From assembly GCA_003222065.1 (NCBI GenBank), contig QHUV01000185.1, positions 1 through 5,622 on the forward strand: a DNA stretch of 5,622 nucleotides. Reading direction: 5' to 3'. Position 1 is the stretch's first letter, and every line of letters begins with the position of its first letter. The position numbers and the translations under genes are program-made. Positions 5,417 to 5,622 of this stretch are shown here, piece by piece. The notes under the pieces were generated by a model. The model searched no databases. It saw only the letters and a list, made by a program, of their open reading frames with translations, and was not told where the DNA came from. This DNA is from Gemmatimonadota bacterium (GTDB taxonomy: Bacteria; Gemmatimonadota; Gemmatimonadetes; Gemmatimonadales; Gemmatimonadaceae).

Positions 5417-5622
5417 ATGTCACCCGATGAACAAGCAATCCGCGACGTAATTGCCACCTGGCTCAGCGCAAGCGCCGCCGGCGATACCTCGAAGGTCCTG
5501 TCTCTCATCGCCGATGACGTCGTCTTTCTCGTCGCCGGCCGGCCACCGTTCGGCAAGAAGGAGTTCGCCGCCAGTCAGGACGCCTTACGAACGCACCGCA
5601 TCGAGACCACGTCCGATGTGCG
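5417..5622 (+). CDS. SgcJ/EcaC-family (NTF2-like, SnoaL-like/DUF4440) protein, 3' truncated by window
   Basis: An ATG at 5417 opens a frame that runs to the window end: 68 codons plus two bases. The N-terminus MSPDEQAIRDVIATWLSASA, then AGDTSKVLSLIADDVVFLV, then a stretch ending GKKEFAASQ, is the typical start of SgcJ/EcaC and related NTF2-like proteins. These have a helix, the 'AGD...L.dDvvf' segment and a 'G.e.f' segment leading into the cone-shaped alpha+beta fold. Full members are about 120-160 residues, so about half is seen. They are small cytosolic proteins with a hydrophobic pocket; many are of unknown function, and some act in polyketide or steroid-like chemistry. An in-frame TGA at 5384 limits the start to TTG 5408 or ATG 5417. 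No strong Shine-Dalgarno is visible for either, and ATG is preferred. It lies 114 nt after the LanC-like gene, so it may have its own promoter and need not share a function with it. Confidence 0.8.
   Translation, partial: MSPDEQAIRDVIATWLSASAAGDTSKVLSLIADDVVFLVAGRPPFGKKEFAASQDALRTHRIETTSDV

Overview
The window is a GC-rich, densely packed bacterial segment in which every supportable gene lies on the + strand. Codons favour G/C in the third position, and the genes overlap or are separated by short gaps. The high GC, the Tat-exported LanC-like protein and the SgcJ/EcaC-type protein would suit a soil or environmental bacterium such as Gemmatimonadota or Acidobacteriota. That placement is an inference from style only; there is no rRNA or other marker gene here.

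Layout: (1) 1-1614, the 3' part of an ABCB/MsbA-like half-transporter with a complete nucleotide-binding domain; its start lies upstream of the window. (2) 1611-3500, a membrane-anchored protein with a MutS-type ATPase domain but no mismatch-recognition region; its GTG start overlaps the transporter stop by 4 nt. (3) 3545-3859, a small protein with a probable winged-helix fold and a C-terminal membrane anchor. (4) 3893-5302, a LanC-like (lanthionine cyclase fold) protein with a twin-arginine signal and a Cys-Cys-Gly motif where most LanC proteins have Cys-His-Gly. (5) 5417-5622, the start of an SgcJ/EcaC (NTF2-like/SnoaL-like) protein that runs off the window. Genes 1-4 look like one transcription unit (gaps of -4, 44 and 33 nt). 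A 114-nt gap with a weak hairpin precedes gene 5. No promoter of the unit is visible.

How the genes work together is not evident. An ABC exporter beside a LanC-like protein recalls lanthipeptide clusters, but no dehydratase, precursor peptide or protease is present, and the LanC-like protein appears to be exported. It is better treated as an orphan extracytoplasmic LanC-like enzyme.

The strongest unexplained signal is at the DNA level. The heptamer GCCTAAC/GTTAGGC (extended GCCTAACG in 7 of 8 cases) occurs eight times between 2006 and 5062, where chance predicts less than one. It falls in several reading frames, forms one stop codon, and accounts for every CCT proline codon in genes 2 and 4. 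It looks like a genome-wide iterated word (uptake-, orientation- or methylation-type signal) rather than a protein-level feature.
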